Shown: positions 45,289 to 57,136 of the stretch, piece after piece
How the letters are laid out: the number at the start of each line of letters is the position of its first letter
Numbering within the stretch: the stretch's first letter is position 1
From: Suillus spraguei
Taxonomy: Eukaryota; Basidiomycota; Agaricomycetes; Boletales; Suillaceae
Assembly: GCA_016800925.1 (NCBI GenBank)
Contig: JABCPU010000275.1
Location: forward strand, 1-64,000
Reading direction: 5' to 3'
DNA length: 64,000 nt
Made by a program: the position numbers and the translations under genes
Notes under the pieces: model-generated
Seen by the model: only the letters and a program-made list of their open reading frames with translations
Told to the model about the DNA's origin: nothing
Databases searched by the model: none

Positions 45289-46781
45289 TTAGTAGATGGT
45301 GGTATCAGTGAACGAGGTTGTGGCAAAACCGACGCGGCGGTTGGTGGCATCAAGCACGGTGTAGAAGCGCTGCATGAATACGACGCCATTAACAAAGTCA
45401 TAGTCCCCTTTGCCAATTTGCGTGCCGATATTATAAACGATGAGATATATGGAATCAATCTTACCCCCAATCATGGTGTTGAGAGAACGAGGCCAGATTT
45501 GGGCGTTAGCGGTGAGAGTGTAGGTTCGCTGTACGAAACGGTAAACAAGGGGTGTGAGTGCTGACAGAAGTAACGTACGCCGCTACGAATATTGAACTTC
45601 AGTTCCCGTAGGGCACTGTACTGATCGTCGGAAATAACGAGAAGTCCAGTTGTCGAATCATCATATTCACCGCCGGTTGCAGCCTTGTACAGGTCAAAGG
45701 CCTCTATCGAACACTAATTAGACCACCATTACTCGCTGCACTCTAGTGGATACACACCAGTTGCCATCCCAATAAGGGACTGGCCACAATCGACAATACC
45801 AGCGGTGGTTGCTAAGATCTCTGTGGCGCCGTATGTGATGCTCTGCTCGATACCCCAATACTCCGAGGCAGGCTTGATCTTGGTGATAGGACTGAAATAA
45901 AGCAATTGCTATCGGTCTGGATTTATATAGAAACTGAGGTAGCTTACGTGTATTCAATGTTATCGTTATACAAGGTAGGGTCAGTTCCACCAAAGGTGAG
46001 TTGCCCAGTCGCTTCTAGCGGGAAAACGCCGTAGGGCTGCAAGAAGATACCAAGAATTTCCGCACGAATGAGATTTTGGCTATGCAGGTTGTTAGTGACA
46101 GTCGGGATCGGCTCTTCCGGCGTTTGTGTCAGGGTGTCGAGTGTCAAGTCAACAGGCCCGATGCCGAGGACACCGTCAAAATCATGCGCGCCCTCTACTT
46201 CATCAGCAACACCGACCAACTGCCCGATGACGGTGAGCCCAGGACCGACGATGACGGTGTCGAGGAACAGAGATCCTATATGGATCATCATCGTAGGTAT
46301 TTTCAACTTATGATATCATACTGTATGTCACACCTTTGATGTAGCCACCAGTGTACGCGATATCTAGAGCTTGCTCAGTGGGGGAGCTGGTGTCGGTTTT
46401 CTTGTACACAGAGGTACGAACCCATATGTTCGCGCTACCGCTGTCGAGAATCAAGTTATCTTCAATCATGCATTAGCAGCCGCATGTTTTCTCAGTATTG
46501 AACTTACATCTTGTGGAGGGGTCGCCAATGTCAACTGCCAGTGTGATGCAGCCAAATTTTGAATGCATTGTCAGAGGAACATCGGTGAAATGTTGTCCCT
46601 GCTTGCTGCGATCCCTAAGGGCATGCAAACGAGCTCTGTCGTGCGCCACGAGGTCATAAGTACCATTGGAGAACTTTAGCCCATTGGTAATGGGGACGGA
46701 GACAGGGGAATTGGCAGCTTTGACGGGCGATCCCGTGATTGACAAAACTAGGAGAAGTGTTAATAATGTAGTGGAGAACAT
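45289..46781 (-). CDS. secreted aspartic protease (A1, polyporopepsin-like)
   Basis: The start at 46781 opens with a signal peptide (MFSTTLLTLLLVLSITGSPV), then a propeptide (DRARLHALRDRSKQG). After splicing, YNLILDSGSANIWVRTSVY carries the first catalytic Asp (D-S-G). Next come AYTGGYIKG, GSLFLDTVIVGPGLTVIGQL, DFDGVLGIGPVDLT and GQLTFGGTDPTLYND. The second catalytic motif is GIVDCGQSLIGMATG, where D and G are kept but the usual Thr residues are replaced. The C-terminus reads YDFVNGVVFMQRFYTVLDAT and GFATTSFTDTTIY. Introns are short. It is probably a secreted acid endopeptidase; activity is uncertain because of the altered second motif. Confidence 0.8.
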
Positions 46782-46795
46782 GGATTACTGGAAAG

Positions 46796-46995
46796 CAATA
46801 TCATACCAGTGGCCCCCGAGCCGTTATATATGTGCTTGCGAATTTGATGATGGTAATGTCGGGCACCTTGGTACTAGGCTACTGGCCACGTATTCACACG
46901 TCCCCTCGAAAACGCGATGACGAGATAGTTGCAATCCGAATGAGTCATTATGAGTGCGAGGATTACAAGGCTTCCCGACAAAGCGTGACAAGAGA
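46796..46995. repeat. duplicated promoter-region segment, copy 1
   Basis: This is the sequence just upstream of the aspartic protease start, with a TATA-like GTTATATATG. It recurs in diverged form at 49690-49860. Shared blocks include GCGAATTTGATGATGGTAAT and ACAAGAGATGGTTTGCTTTC. Confidence 0.75.
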
Positions 46996-47037
46996 TGGTT
47001 TGCTTTCGCCAATACCAGGTGGCAGGAACGAAGCACT

Positions 47038-47655
47038 CAAAAGTGGCCACCTGTCCGACGCTCCGCCTGACACAATTGTAGTACTCTTGAGACTTGCCGC
47101 CATGCCTGGAAACTGCCGTCACATTCACATTCCAGCAGCTGTGAAATAATCATGTCTGTTCATATGACATCTAGTAGCATAGCCACTCACACAAGCTACC
47201 GAAGTTTTAACCGAGTTCCTCGGCTCTCGTCTCGAAGGCTCAGTGTTGTTCGATCGTACGCTGCGAGAGCTCGTCGTCGCAGCTTGGTGACTAATAAGAG
47301 CATGAAGCGAACGGTCTCCGAGCTTGCCATTCTAGGACATTTTGCGCGCTCAAATATCGTCACAAGCGGAGCCCTTTTGTTTGTACAGCTCCACAACTGA
47401 ACAAAAGCGGTGAAATCAGACTGGGAGAACAATTATCACCTCTGAAGTCGAGGGGTCTTCGAACAACACTGAGCCTGTGAGACGAGAGCCGAAGAACTCG
47501 GTTAACAGTGCGGTGGGTCGTGTGAGTGGCTTGTGCTATGCCAATAGATGTTATATGAGCAGACATGGTTACCCATTGCTGTTTTACAGCTGCTGGAATG
47601 TGACGGCCAATTGTGTCGGGCGGAGCGTCGGACAGGTGGCCATTTTTAGGTACTT
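47038..47655. repeat. diverged inverted duplication (foldback), arms about 200 nt
   Basis: The left arm 47038-47254 and right arm 47456-47655 are reverse complements with several gaps. Matched blocks include GGCCACCTGTCCGACGCTCC, TCGGCTCTCGTCTC and GGCTCAGTGTTGTTCGA. The loop is about 200 nt. Both arms keep an open frame containing CVxRSVGQVAxF, so a coding remnant may have been duplicated. No TIR/TSD pair was established. Confidence 0.6.
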
Positions 47656-48132
47656 TGCATGGGACCCTTTTGTTTGTACAAACAAAAGCAGTGAAGGGAA
47701 CACCATCGATATGAAAGTAGCTGTAAGCATAAAATCTGATTCTCAGCGTCCAAAATCGTTTTTTGAATCACACGTTGAATCGCTTCAAAATCGTCCACTC
47801 TGGCTACCTCTATTTTACCACACCAGCAGTCACTACTTAGTGACTTGAGTGCTCACTGTCCTCGTTGTACTAGATATAGCAGCACTGTTTCGGGCCCCAC
47901 CTGTGAGGATGTGACTACGACACTAATCATAGGTGATAACAGATGGGTTTTGCACCTGGGAGGTTCAGCGTGGTAGAGCCCGATCGATCAGACACTGCAT
48001 AGCAAGTACTGCTATACCGCTGCACAACTGATATTCTGAACCTGATATTGAGTAGTACACCCTATTGCACCCAGCTGACGAGTAAATTTATTAGTATGTC
48101 TACCAGTTCACATCGTGACTTCACGACATTTC
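47656..48132. other. no gene recognised
   Basis: This spacer lies downstream of the lactonase-like gene and shows no supported feature. Confidence 0.4.
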
Positions 48133-49352
48133 TTAGTACCACAAGAAACCAGTGGGACATCCCACAATATCTTCGCCGAGCTTCGCGATTTCTTGGAGTC
48201 CCTTCCCGCCATCAATCCTCTCAAATACCTTCACACCACCACCTTCCACACCACCCACAATCAGATACTTATCTTGGTCACCTCCAAACGCCATCCCCCG
48301 GACATGGGTTAGCCCCGTACGCACCTCGTTCACAAGCTCTGGCTGGCCCTCTCCGGCTGCGAGGGAGAATATCGCAATAGTGTCACCCTCCAAATGAGGA
48401 TCATTTCTGTTCGAAGTGTAGATGAATATTTCAGGAAAGAACGTGTTTGGTTCGGGTAGCAGAATTTCCGCTGCCGTCATGGTATCTGGAATTGGCAACG
48501 CAGAAAGCGTGAACAGAGATGTAAGAGGAGTAGGGGGCGCCGGAAGCGGAGGGAGTGTGTGTACAGCAAGCTTTAAGGTGAGCTCCAGTAGCGTGTAAAG
48601 GGTAGTTCCTGTTGTAACAATTAACAAGATTTCAGGAGTAGAAGTGGATGACACACCTCGAGCTGCGACGTGTCGTGGGCCGCCCCCTGGTTCAAAGTCA
48701 ATACGACCGCAAATTGTCCATTTGCCATCGCTTCGTTTGATAAGTCTCCAGACTGTATCTGCACCTAAATCCGGGACCAGGAGTTCTTTCTCCATATGGT
48801 TCAGTGGATTGAAGATGATTTGATGGGGGTGGGACGAAGATTGACGAGCTTTGTTTCGACCTACATGTTCGAATGGCATCGAAAGCGTCCATGGGTTTGG
48901 TGAGAGTATGTAAGGAGCGGACGTTGATATCGGAAAGGTTGCGATTGTGCCCGAGGAGTACTGGGGCAGATGCGAATGCAAGAAATTCATCGCTCAGGAC
49001 AGGTGGAGTTAACAGTGTGGAGACTTACATTTCCAACGATGAGCTCGTCCTCTGCGACAAGAAGGGTGCAAGGGTCTGCACCACCACTCTTGGCCCTGGC
49101 CACCACGTCTCCTCCCGCAATAGTTCCACCCCTTCCATACTTGATCGCAACGACCTCTCCATCTGCCTGTTCGAGCCCTGTATATATGAGGGATTTGTTA
49201 GACGGATGAGATGCGATCCATGATGGATGGTGTCCGACGAGTGTTCGAGCGACGAGATTAAGTGTTGGAGAGCCCGTCGGTGGCGTTGGATCAAAAGACA
49301 ACGTGTAGACTGAGTCAGTGTATGAAGCGACTAGGATCGTCAGCGGTGCCAT
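48133..49352 (-). CDS. lactonase-type seven-bladed beta-propeller protein
   Basis: Exons are 49029-49352 and 48133-48960, with a GTAAGT donor and CCCCAG acceptor; splicing joins EDELIVGN to YSSGTIATFPIS. The start reads MAPLTILVASYTDSVYTLSF. Typical family segments are HPSWIASHPSNKSLIYTGLE, SHPHQIIFNPLNHMEKELLV then PDLGADTVW, GGGPRHVAARG, EIFIYTSNRNDP and a final DKYLIVGGVEGGGVKVFER. This is the lactonase (6-phosphogluconolactonase-like, PF10282) fold. In bacteria the fold hydrolyses 6-phosphogluconolactone; in fungi the family is broad and the substrate is not certain. There is no signal peptide. Length (about 383 residues) is normal. Confidence 0.82.
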
Positions 49353-50123
49353 GTTATCTCTTTACAGGTAAATGCACGTAAAAAACCAGATCGTTGATAA
49401 AGAGTTTAAATTGGGCTGATAAGCTGTGGGATTCCGTATTCTTAAAACACTGTTATATCAATGTGACAACGGCGGTGTTTTGTCGGGATGATGTTCGGAA
49501 GCTGACATTAATTGTCCGCGGGGCTCAGTACTAAGTGTCATCACCGGCAGCCTGGTTCTATGCGGTGGATTGACCATAGGCATCCGGGAGCACTTTTACT
49601 TATGAAACTGTTCTGTCGTCTATGATAAGGAGCCCGCTTTCAATGAAAAGCACTTTGGAGGGTACTTAGCTGAATATCATACTCGATGGCTCCGGGCCAT
49701 TATATATGTGCTAGCGAATTTGATGATGGTAATGTCAGGTATCTAAGTATTAGGCTACTAGCCACGTATGAGACGACGAGATAGTTGCGATCCGAATGAG
49801 TCATCACGAGTGCGAGGATTATAAGGCTTCCGTAACAAGAGATGGTTTGCTTTCGGTGGTAGGATTCTGTTTACCCATATTTCAAATGTCACTGGTTACC
49901 ATTAATGCATCTTCCATAGTGTAATCGGGTTAAGCTGTGTCGTGTGTAGAGATACGCACCTCACATCACAGTATCTGACGTCGGCCTTGATAGTGTGTGA
50001 AAACTAGCCAATAGCCTCCATGATTTATGTAAATCAGTAGTCTATCAGCACCTGCCAGTCCTTCGATAGGTCTGACTAGGGGACAGTTCACCTCAGCCGT
50101 ACTCAACCTCACGCTCCAGTAAA
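49353..50123. other. intergenic region with duplicated protease-promoter segment
   Basis: Apart from the copy at 49690-49860, no feature is supported. The right end should hold the WD40/HET gene promoter. Confidence 0.4.
49690..49860. repeat. duplicated promoter-region segment, copy 2
   Basis: It resembles 46796-46995 in the same orientation, with substitutions and deletions. It keeps the ATTATATATGTGC TATA-like stretch but no protease coding sequence follows. Confidence 0.7.
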
Positions 50124-53079
50124 ATGCTTCAGCTTTCCACAAGCGCCATGCCCGTTCGAGAGTTCAAATATCATACAAAAGCCATACGCGCTGTAGCAGT
50201 TTTCCCTGATGGCCGACGTATGGTGACGGGTTCATTTGACAAGACGCTTTGTTTGTGGGACTTGAGGACAGGTGCTATGTTGAAGAAGATGGAGGGGCAT
50301 CACGATAGGGTGACGACATTGGTGGTATCACGAGATGGGCAGTTGATAGCAAGTGGTGATCAGAAAGGAGTATTCATCATTTGGCACGGGGAAACCGGCA
50401 AACCTCTTACTCAATCTACCAAAGCTCACTCTAATCGGATCTACACATTGGACTTTTCTCCCGATGGAACAGTACTAGCCAGTGGTTCAGAAGACAATAC
50501 AACCAAGCTATGGTGCACGACAACATGGGAGCTACAAGGAAACCCGATTGAGCGTAGAAATTGCGTCCGTTGCGTTCAGTACTCGCCATCCGGCGAGTTT
50601 CTTGCGATTGCAACATACGCCAATATCCAAATTTATAATTCAAACACGAGAGAATGCGTCGCAGACTTCAAAGGCCAGATTCCTTACAACTTTTCACTCA
50701 CGTGGACACCCGATGGCACACGCCTTCTCACAGCAGGACATAAAAATGATCCGACCATACGGGAATGGGATACAATGACCTGGAAGCAGGTTGGTGACCC
50801 CTGGATGGGTCACACTTCAGATATCTCTTCCATTGCTGTTCATCCGGCGGGCATACTCGTCGCTTCTGCATCTTATGACAATCATATTCGTCTCTGGCGA
50901 CTCTCAGATCGACGAACCATCGCCGTCTTCCAGCACTCAAGCTGGGTAGGATGTGTCACTTTCTCCGTGGATGGCAAGCATATTCTCAGCGGAGGTTCCG
51001 ACAGGATGATCTCAGGGTGGGCAGTACCCAAGAGTGCTTGGCCTGATTCAAAGGTATTTTACTGTTAATTATCCGCCCCTTCGCCATATCATAGCGTATC
51101 TTTGAATGGAAAGGCTCGAGTCATTGCAAACCGCAATATGGTCATCTCAGGAAAATCACTGTGGGAGGATGTGCTTCTCGACGCGCAAAAGGTATGATGA
51201 CATCTATTCGGAGCTTCCTGCCCAATGCTCACTTTGACCACATATAGGTAATCGAATTGAACCCTTTGTCGCATGTTGGATACCGGTTGAAGTATGCAGC
51301 GCTTCATGGCGCAAAACGCTACGATGAAGCTGTTGAGGCCTTCAGACTGATGCTCACCAAATTAGACAATGCTCATGATATGCAAATACGAAGTAAGCTC
51401 TAGTAAGTATCACACTGTCTTGACGCTCAACTCCTTCAGAGCTGCGCGAACAGTATGCCAGTCCCTCCGAAGCAGATAGCATCATTGAAAAGGTCATAAA
51501 TGTTCAGCTTGACACCGCCCCGCTTCGCCTGCTTGAAACCGCCACCGGGCGTCTATGTGATCGAGAAGTACAAATAAGCACTTTCAAGACGACCACAGAG
51601 TACAAGCAGCTCCTGTTATCGATTATGAAGCATGCAGACCTTCCAAGGGAGATCGTCGCAGATGTAGTGGCGACATACTTTGGTTGCGTCATGCTATCAC
51701 ATAGATGGGAAGGAAAGGAGCCGCTGTTGCACGACATCAAGGGCAAGGTCGTGTATCAGTTGGAGGCAGCCGGTGGTCTCACGAAGTTGCAGTTATTCTG
51801 CAAAAAAGTTCACCAGGCAGGGTTTCACTGGGCGTGGGTTGATTCATGTTGCATCGACCAAAACAACCATGTCGAGCTCCAAAAATCACTCAACTCTATG
51901 TTTGCGTGGTATCGCAATTCAGCGCTCACAATCGTCTACCTATCGGATGTTCCGCCTTCATCCAAGTCTGGCGCACTGACAAAGAGTGCTTGGAACACCC
52001 GAGGATGGACCGTTCCAGAATTCTTAGCTCCTAAAGTCATTCTCTTCTACCAACAGGATTGGACTCTATATCTCGATAATGACTCTTACAACCACAAGGA
52101 GTCTGTCGAGATCATGCATGAGTTGGAGGACGCGACGGGTGTAGATGCACATACCCTCGTTACCTTCCAACCGGGGATGAGAGACGCCCGAGAAAAACTC
52201 AAGTGGGCGTCTACGCGTGTCACTACCGTGGCGGAAGACATTGCGTACTCACTGTTTGGTATCTTCGGCATCCAGCTACCTATCCTTTATGGCGAGAATA
52301 AGGAAAATGCCCTTGGGCGGCTCCTACAGGAGATAGTGGCTCGATCGGGCGACATTACAGCTCTTGACTGGGTCGGACAGCCATCTACGTTCAACAGTTG
52401 TCTTCCAGCCAGCATTTCATCATACGCAGCTCCTCCATGTACCCTACCGTTTTCCGAAGATCAGATCCAGACAGCCGTCTCTTCGCTGCATCATACTATG
52501 GCTATAGAGCTGGCTTCAAATGTTTATGACCGGCTTGACAATATGAGCGCTGCTCGCTTCGCAAACTGCAGACTGCATCTACCTTGCATAGTGCACCGCG
52601 TTACAGAAGTCAGACGGAGGCAGGATCTAGCCCAGGAAACTCATTTCACGTACGGAGTAAAGGCAGATGGACTCCATGACCTATCGATCACCACCGAAGA
52701 GACGCTGATTCAATTCACATGGGCAAGGCCCACTCCACAGTCATTTTTGCTTGTCCGTCCATGGGACCGTCGTCTTCTCGAGCTGCCTGACTTTGCAGAG
52801 CCTGCCTTCGATGACGACGCGGTTGATTTGCCTGATCCTGGGACTCCGTTAGATCACTCGCGCTATTCTGCCAAGCGGGAACAGATTGATTCGGAGCGTC
52901 GCTCACGAGCATTGCGATTGATTGTGCGCCTTGGACAACCATTTGGTGCATTTTTGCTCGCGCAGCAACGTGGCGGAGAGTACAAGAGGATCGCGTCAGA
53001 TCGTGATATCATTGCCCAAGTCAAAGACGCTACTTCTGTTCACAATATGATGGACATTAGGATCCTCGAAATATTGTAG
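50124..53079 (+). CDS. WD40-TPR-HET fusion protein
   Basis: Exons are 50124-51053, 51114-51191, 51248-51392 and 51440-53079; all joins keep the frame. Exon 1 encodes about seven WD40 repeats (MVTGSFDKTLCLWDLRTG, VLASGSEDNTTKLWCTTTW, LVASASYDNHIRLWRLSD, ILSGGSDRMISGWAVP). Exons 2-3 encode a TPR-like helical pair (VIELNPLSHVGYRLKYAALH, GAKRYDEAVEAFRLML). Exon 4 encodes a HET-type domain with the order seen in mushroom relatives: FGCVMLSHRWEGKEPLL, GFHWAWVDSCCIDQNN, GWTVPEFLAPKVILFYQQD and STRVTTVAEDIAYSLFGIFG. HET domains act in heterokaryon incompatibility and self/non-self responses in fungi; the role here is inferred. The gene appears intact, about 930 residues. Confidence 0.88.
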
Positions 53080-53227
53080 CTGTATGTATCAAGACTAGAG
53101 ATCCCGGATGTAACATGGTCGAGTATGGGAGCAGAACTTACCACAACAAAAGAAAGTGGTGACTTGCGTCAATCTTCATTTAATGGGAGTCAGTCAAATG
53201 GTCTGAATCAGGATTACGCGCGCACAG

Positions 53228-53900
53228 TCATGACAACCACTCTTGCTGCCACCGTTTAAGGCGAAGTCTCCCCAGGATGATCTCATGCCTTCCTTCAGCC
53301 ATCTTTACGACCTCGCCAATCGCGTTCGAACACTGCTCGTCAAATAACCTCATCTCCCTATTTTTTCTCAGTATGCGATCGGGTCTGCTACCGGGTGTTG
53401 GAAGAGAATAAGGCTGGTATTTCGTAGATGTTTGAGGGAGTTGCGGTTTCCAGAAAGGCTTATGGGAATAATACAGTTTTTCGACCCACAAAACATGATT
53501 TTGTCGTAACCATTTCAGATTGCGAGTGATTTTATGGGCGAGTCCTCGCGATACCGCCGCGGTCGCGAGTAGCGAAAGTGTATGATCCACTAAGATTTTT
53601 GACAGAACTCAACATAATTAGGTATGACTCAAAGAATTGGATGAACCTACCCCGCTTGTGCCATGTGTGTAGCCACCGGACAATCTGTGTGCGCTCAGAT
53701 GAGCGAACGCCGCGGTGCTGAAGCCTGTGTATCTTTAATGCGGCCTCGTCGAAGACAGGTCTCCACAGCCGCAGAATTTGAGTTCTCGACGGAGAATGGT
53801 GCAGCACCACCGCGGAATTGGTTCGGAGAAAGAGTCGGTACAAGCTTCTGAATTCGGCAAGAAGACTGGCATTGGTATGCCTGACAATCCTGGTTGGCAT
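53228..53900 (-). CDS. LYR-motif mitochondrial-type protein
   Basis: The likely start at 53900 gives MPTRIVRHTNASLLAEFRSL, then YRLFLRTNSAVVLHHSPSRT and LRLWRPVFDEAALKIHRLQ. The LYR motif with following basic/aromatic residues is typical of Complex1_LYR-like proteins, which help iron-sulfur cluster delivery or mitochondrial assembly. After an intron (about 53592-53651) a second part reads ATAAVSRGLAHKITRNLKWL and YYSHKPFWKPQLP, ending RLKRWQQEWLS at 53228. The intron join is not frame-perfect with the obvious donor, so exon borders are approximate. Confidence 0.55.
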
Positions 53901-54245
53901 ATTCTCAGTTTTGGCCCAGGGGACTTGGCTGAAACAGTGCTTATACGCAGTCACCCGTGAGTTATGGGTAGCAGGCATCAAATTATGTAATATTAACATT
54001 TAATTTTGGAGTGAATATCAATAGATTTTGTTATCAATCGCTATCAAGCCAAATAGCATTTCCACTAACATTCCTTTGCTACACAGTTTCATGTCTCTCG
54101 GATTTACTGTTATTGTGCAATGTGAAACACAATTTTCAAATTGTCTAAATTTAGGGTTTCAAGTAGTAAAGACACGCGTCTCGGTATAATTTTTGTCAAT
54201 CAATATTTTCCATGTGGCAAGATAAATATTGTCTAAGCAATTTTG
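53901..54245. other. no gene recognised; AT-rich spacer
   Basis: It contains the probable promoter of the minus-strand LYR gene and AT-rich DNA up to the DIRS-type repeat. Confidence 0.4.
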
Positions 54246-54447
54246 TCGGAGTTAAACTTGATTAACTAAGTTGAATCGATTCGCGACGCTGGTCGAAACA
54301 ACCTCGTGACTCTGCGTCATACTTAGAGGCCCTTTACCAATCTAGATAAAGTGTCTGACTGATCAGTCGGTTTTGATCTGCACGTCGCACACTTGTCTTC
54401 TGAGCACCGTCTGCTCGTGCACATTCAGCACCATTTTATTTCGTGTC
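54246..54447 (-). repeat. DIRS-type terminal repeat, copy 1
   Basis: This 202-nt segment is about 98% identical (three substitutions, one indel) to 63407-63609. Relative to the tyrosine recombinase read on the minus strand, it would be an inverted 3' terminal repeat. The other copy precedes a Gag-like frame on the plus strand. Confidence 0.75.
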
Positions 54448-54489
54448 CCACCCACCCTGTATTTTCCCACTAAAACATTGCAACTTTTC

Positions 54490-54890
54490 TAGCATTTCTA
54501 TCGTGCCTCCGACACTCAATTCTGGTCTTTTCTTGCCTATTGAAGTCTGTCTCCTAGTTTTATTGCTCATTCTCAAGCACATCTTATCGAGTCTAGCATC
54601 TGTTTTGCCTTACACTGCCGTATCATGTACTTTTCGCTCTCTCAGAATCAATTTACACTGGTGTCTTACAGCGATTAGGCAAGCGGAGTCCCCCAGTTTC
54701 ATACTCGGGGGACTCAGACAAGTTTTATTGCAAACTGAGAGAGCGAGAAGTACATGATACGGCAGTGTAAGGCAAAACAGATGCTAGACTCGATAAGATG
54801 TGCTTGAGAATGAGCAATAAAACTAGGAGACAGACTTCAATAGGCAAGAAAAGACCAGAATTGAGTGTCGGAGGCACGATAGAAATGCTA
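54490..54890. repeat. near-perfect palindrome, 156-bp arms
   Basis: Arms 54490-54645 and 54735-54890 are reverse complements with one mismatch, around an 89-nt loop. The loop itself contains a small hairpin, GAGTCCCCC paired with GGGGGACTC. It lies between the DIRS-type terminal repeat and the recombinase fragment and may derive from their rearrangement. Confidence 0.85.
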
Positions 54891-55035
54891 TAAGGCTTTT
54901 TTATTTTATTTTATAACGTGTTTTTTCGTTGTTTTGTGGTCATGGTGCCAGGCGAGTAGGTGAAATCCAGTCGAACAAGCGATTAGGCGAAATCCAGTCT
55001 GAGTCAAGAATGAGGTCATGTGTGAGTCAATCCGT

Positions 55036-55642
55036 TCATGTAGCAGGGTTGCGTTCACGAGCCGAGCCGTGTAGTAAAGCGTTGAGCAGAAAAGGATGCT
55101 GACGAATATACTTTCTGAATTCATCAGAGGACCACCGACCTGCTGCCTGAATAAGGTCTGGAGCCATTCCCACAATCGCAAGTGCAGTTGCACCTCCAGC
55201 CCTCATTGAATGTCCTGACATCGCGTTACCACAGTGTCGACGTAAGCGTCGTAAGAACCAACTTCTAGTTGGTATGGCGCCCGTGCTCGACAACCAAAGT
55301 GCCGGCCGACTTGGAAAAGCAGTGTCACGAAACGTCAAATAGCAATGGATGAGCGGAAGAGGATCCAAATCAATAACAGAACTTGACGGGATGAGGATAG
55401 TGGTGCCATGAGAGTTCCTCGATACCTGCGCGTTCGAACGTTTTTCGAAGACCAGAACGAAGGTGAATCACGAAGAACGACGCCACAATTCTGATAGGAT
55501 GAGATAAAGCTTCCAGGGTCGCGTAAGTTCTTACCTCATACGTCCAACAACTCATGGAAGATCCGCACTGCGGACGCATCAGAGAGATGTCGAAACGTGT
55601 GATGCGGCGACCAAGCCGGATTACAGGCGTCGACGTCTCCAT
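55036..55642 (-). pseudogene. tyrosine recombinase fragment of a DIRS-like element
   Basis: From about 55368 the frame reads TRSWFLRRLRRHCGNAMSGH, then SMRAGGATALAIVGMAPDLI and GRWSSDEFRKYIRQHPFLLN. This holds the H-x-x-R box and the catalytic Tyr region of tyrosine recombinases. An upstream piece (55370-55642) lies in another frame, so the gene is broken near 55370. The N-terminal half, reverse transcriptase and Gag are absent. Tyrosine recombinases integrate DIRS elements without target duplications. Confidence 0.75.
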
Positions 55643-55799
55643 GTGGAATACTAGCGTGCTTGCGGGCTGCCCCCTTGGCTCTTCTGAAGGGCAAGTTCTT
55701 TCTGGTCATACAATTCTAGTCTACGAGGACATTTTTTCAACTGCGCCGCGTCAGCTGGTATGCATATTGAGCTTCGTCGGTGTTCAATAAGATGATAGA

Positions 55800-57000
55800 A
55801 GCTCACCAAAGTCCAAGCTCTCTCCGATACGAATGATTAATTGACCGGGAACATCTTCAGCACCCAGATTGTTAACATTAATGGGACCCCATTCGGTCCC
55901 AGAAATACCCTGCAACACCGTTTGAGCGCCTAAAATGTTGATATACCAGTACTTCTAATCATTCACGTGCGAAGAACCTTGATAACAAGCAGCAGAGAGA
56001 TAATAAGACCGGCAATAATTCCGATCTCGTAGCAGAGGACGAAAAAGTAAGGAACAGCACTGCAAGGTCAGTCCAAATACTGATCCTTAATGACAGTCGT
56101 CATCACCCTAAGACCATACAAGACAACAAAGCATACCGAACAGTGATATCACAAAGAGCAGATGTTAAAGACAAGTCAGCACTACAGACCAAGCGGAAAG
56201 GAAATGAACATACATTGAGGACAAGACACGTTGACAAGTAGTATAAAAACATGAGAAGGAAGAATGCGCACAATGTCATGCTGGTATCAACAAAGGAGGC
56301 TAATTGCGTCTGCGCACCAACATCGCTGTTAATTTTCGACCAAACAATTGAGCCTAAGACTGGTAACGTGCCAGGAACGAAAGATCCTGAAACGTTGACA
56401 GCCCCAACTTGCCAAGTGCAATGAGTTCACGGTTCGACTGATCTCGGAGTAACAAAGCGACCGGTGTTCTGTTTCGCTGCAACGATACTATCCACGAGTC
56501 ACAGCCTATGATGGTTATTGAACTGGGTGATGTTAATGGACGCATTCGCGAAAAAAATCATGCGCATATACCACACTCGAAGTCATTCCTCTGATGTAGC
56601 ATACAAGTTGATTTGTTCAGCGGAAAGTTGGGGAAATGGTCTTGATAGGTATTATGCCAAGGATATTGATACGTTCTTCGTCTCAGTGCAGATAACATGA
56701 AATAACTATGCAAACCAGTCAGAGAGGAACGAAAACAAAGCAGGAGACATACTTGTAGAGAGCACGACAATTCATGCTGCCCACCAAATTCATTTCAAAT
56801 TAAAAGTCCGCAGCGCCCTCAATTACGGTAATTACACCATTCCAATGTCACGCTACTAGTAGCTTGCGAACCTGAATGTAACATCAATCGCGAACCGAAA
56901 ATTGTGTCCCATTCAATCAACAAGAACAATCCTTTCAAACTATTTAATGCTAAGTAACAGAGGCTGAAACACTCATGTCCAGCTTCGCAGCAACCACACG
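55800..57000 (-). CDS. multi-pass membrane protein, multi-exon, borders approximate
   Basis: Minus-strand pieces read as one membrane protein. An exon with LVGSMNCRALYK lies near 56755-56795. Near 56220-56390 are FVPGTLPVLGSIVWSKINSD and MTLCAFFLLMFLYYLSTCLV. Near 55980-56050 is FFVLCYEIGIIAGLIISLLL, then VIKVLRT. Near 55805-55935 is WGPINVNNLGAEDVPGQLII, then RIGESLDFGE. Short introns with GT/AG ends separate them. At least three transmembrane segments are evident. It resembles a mushroom-specific hypothetical family without known function. The first exon and the stop were not fixed. Confidence 0.55.
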
Positions 57001-57136
57001 TAGTGCGCTGCGCCACTGCGAGACTGCTTGGCTTTTCACAGAATCCGACTTCAAAACACTAATTTTTCCAGTGGTATGCGATTAATATTCACTCCGTCAA
57101 TGACTACTATCCCATGATACTGAAGATTTCTGGTAG

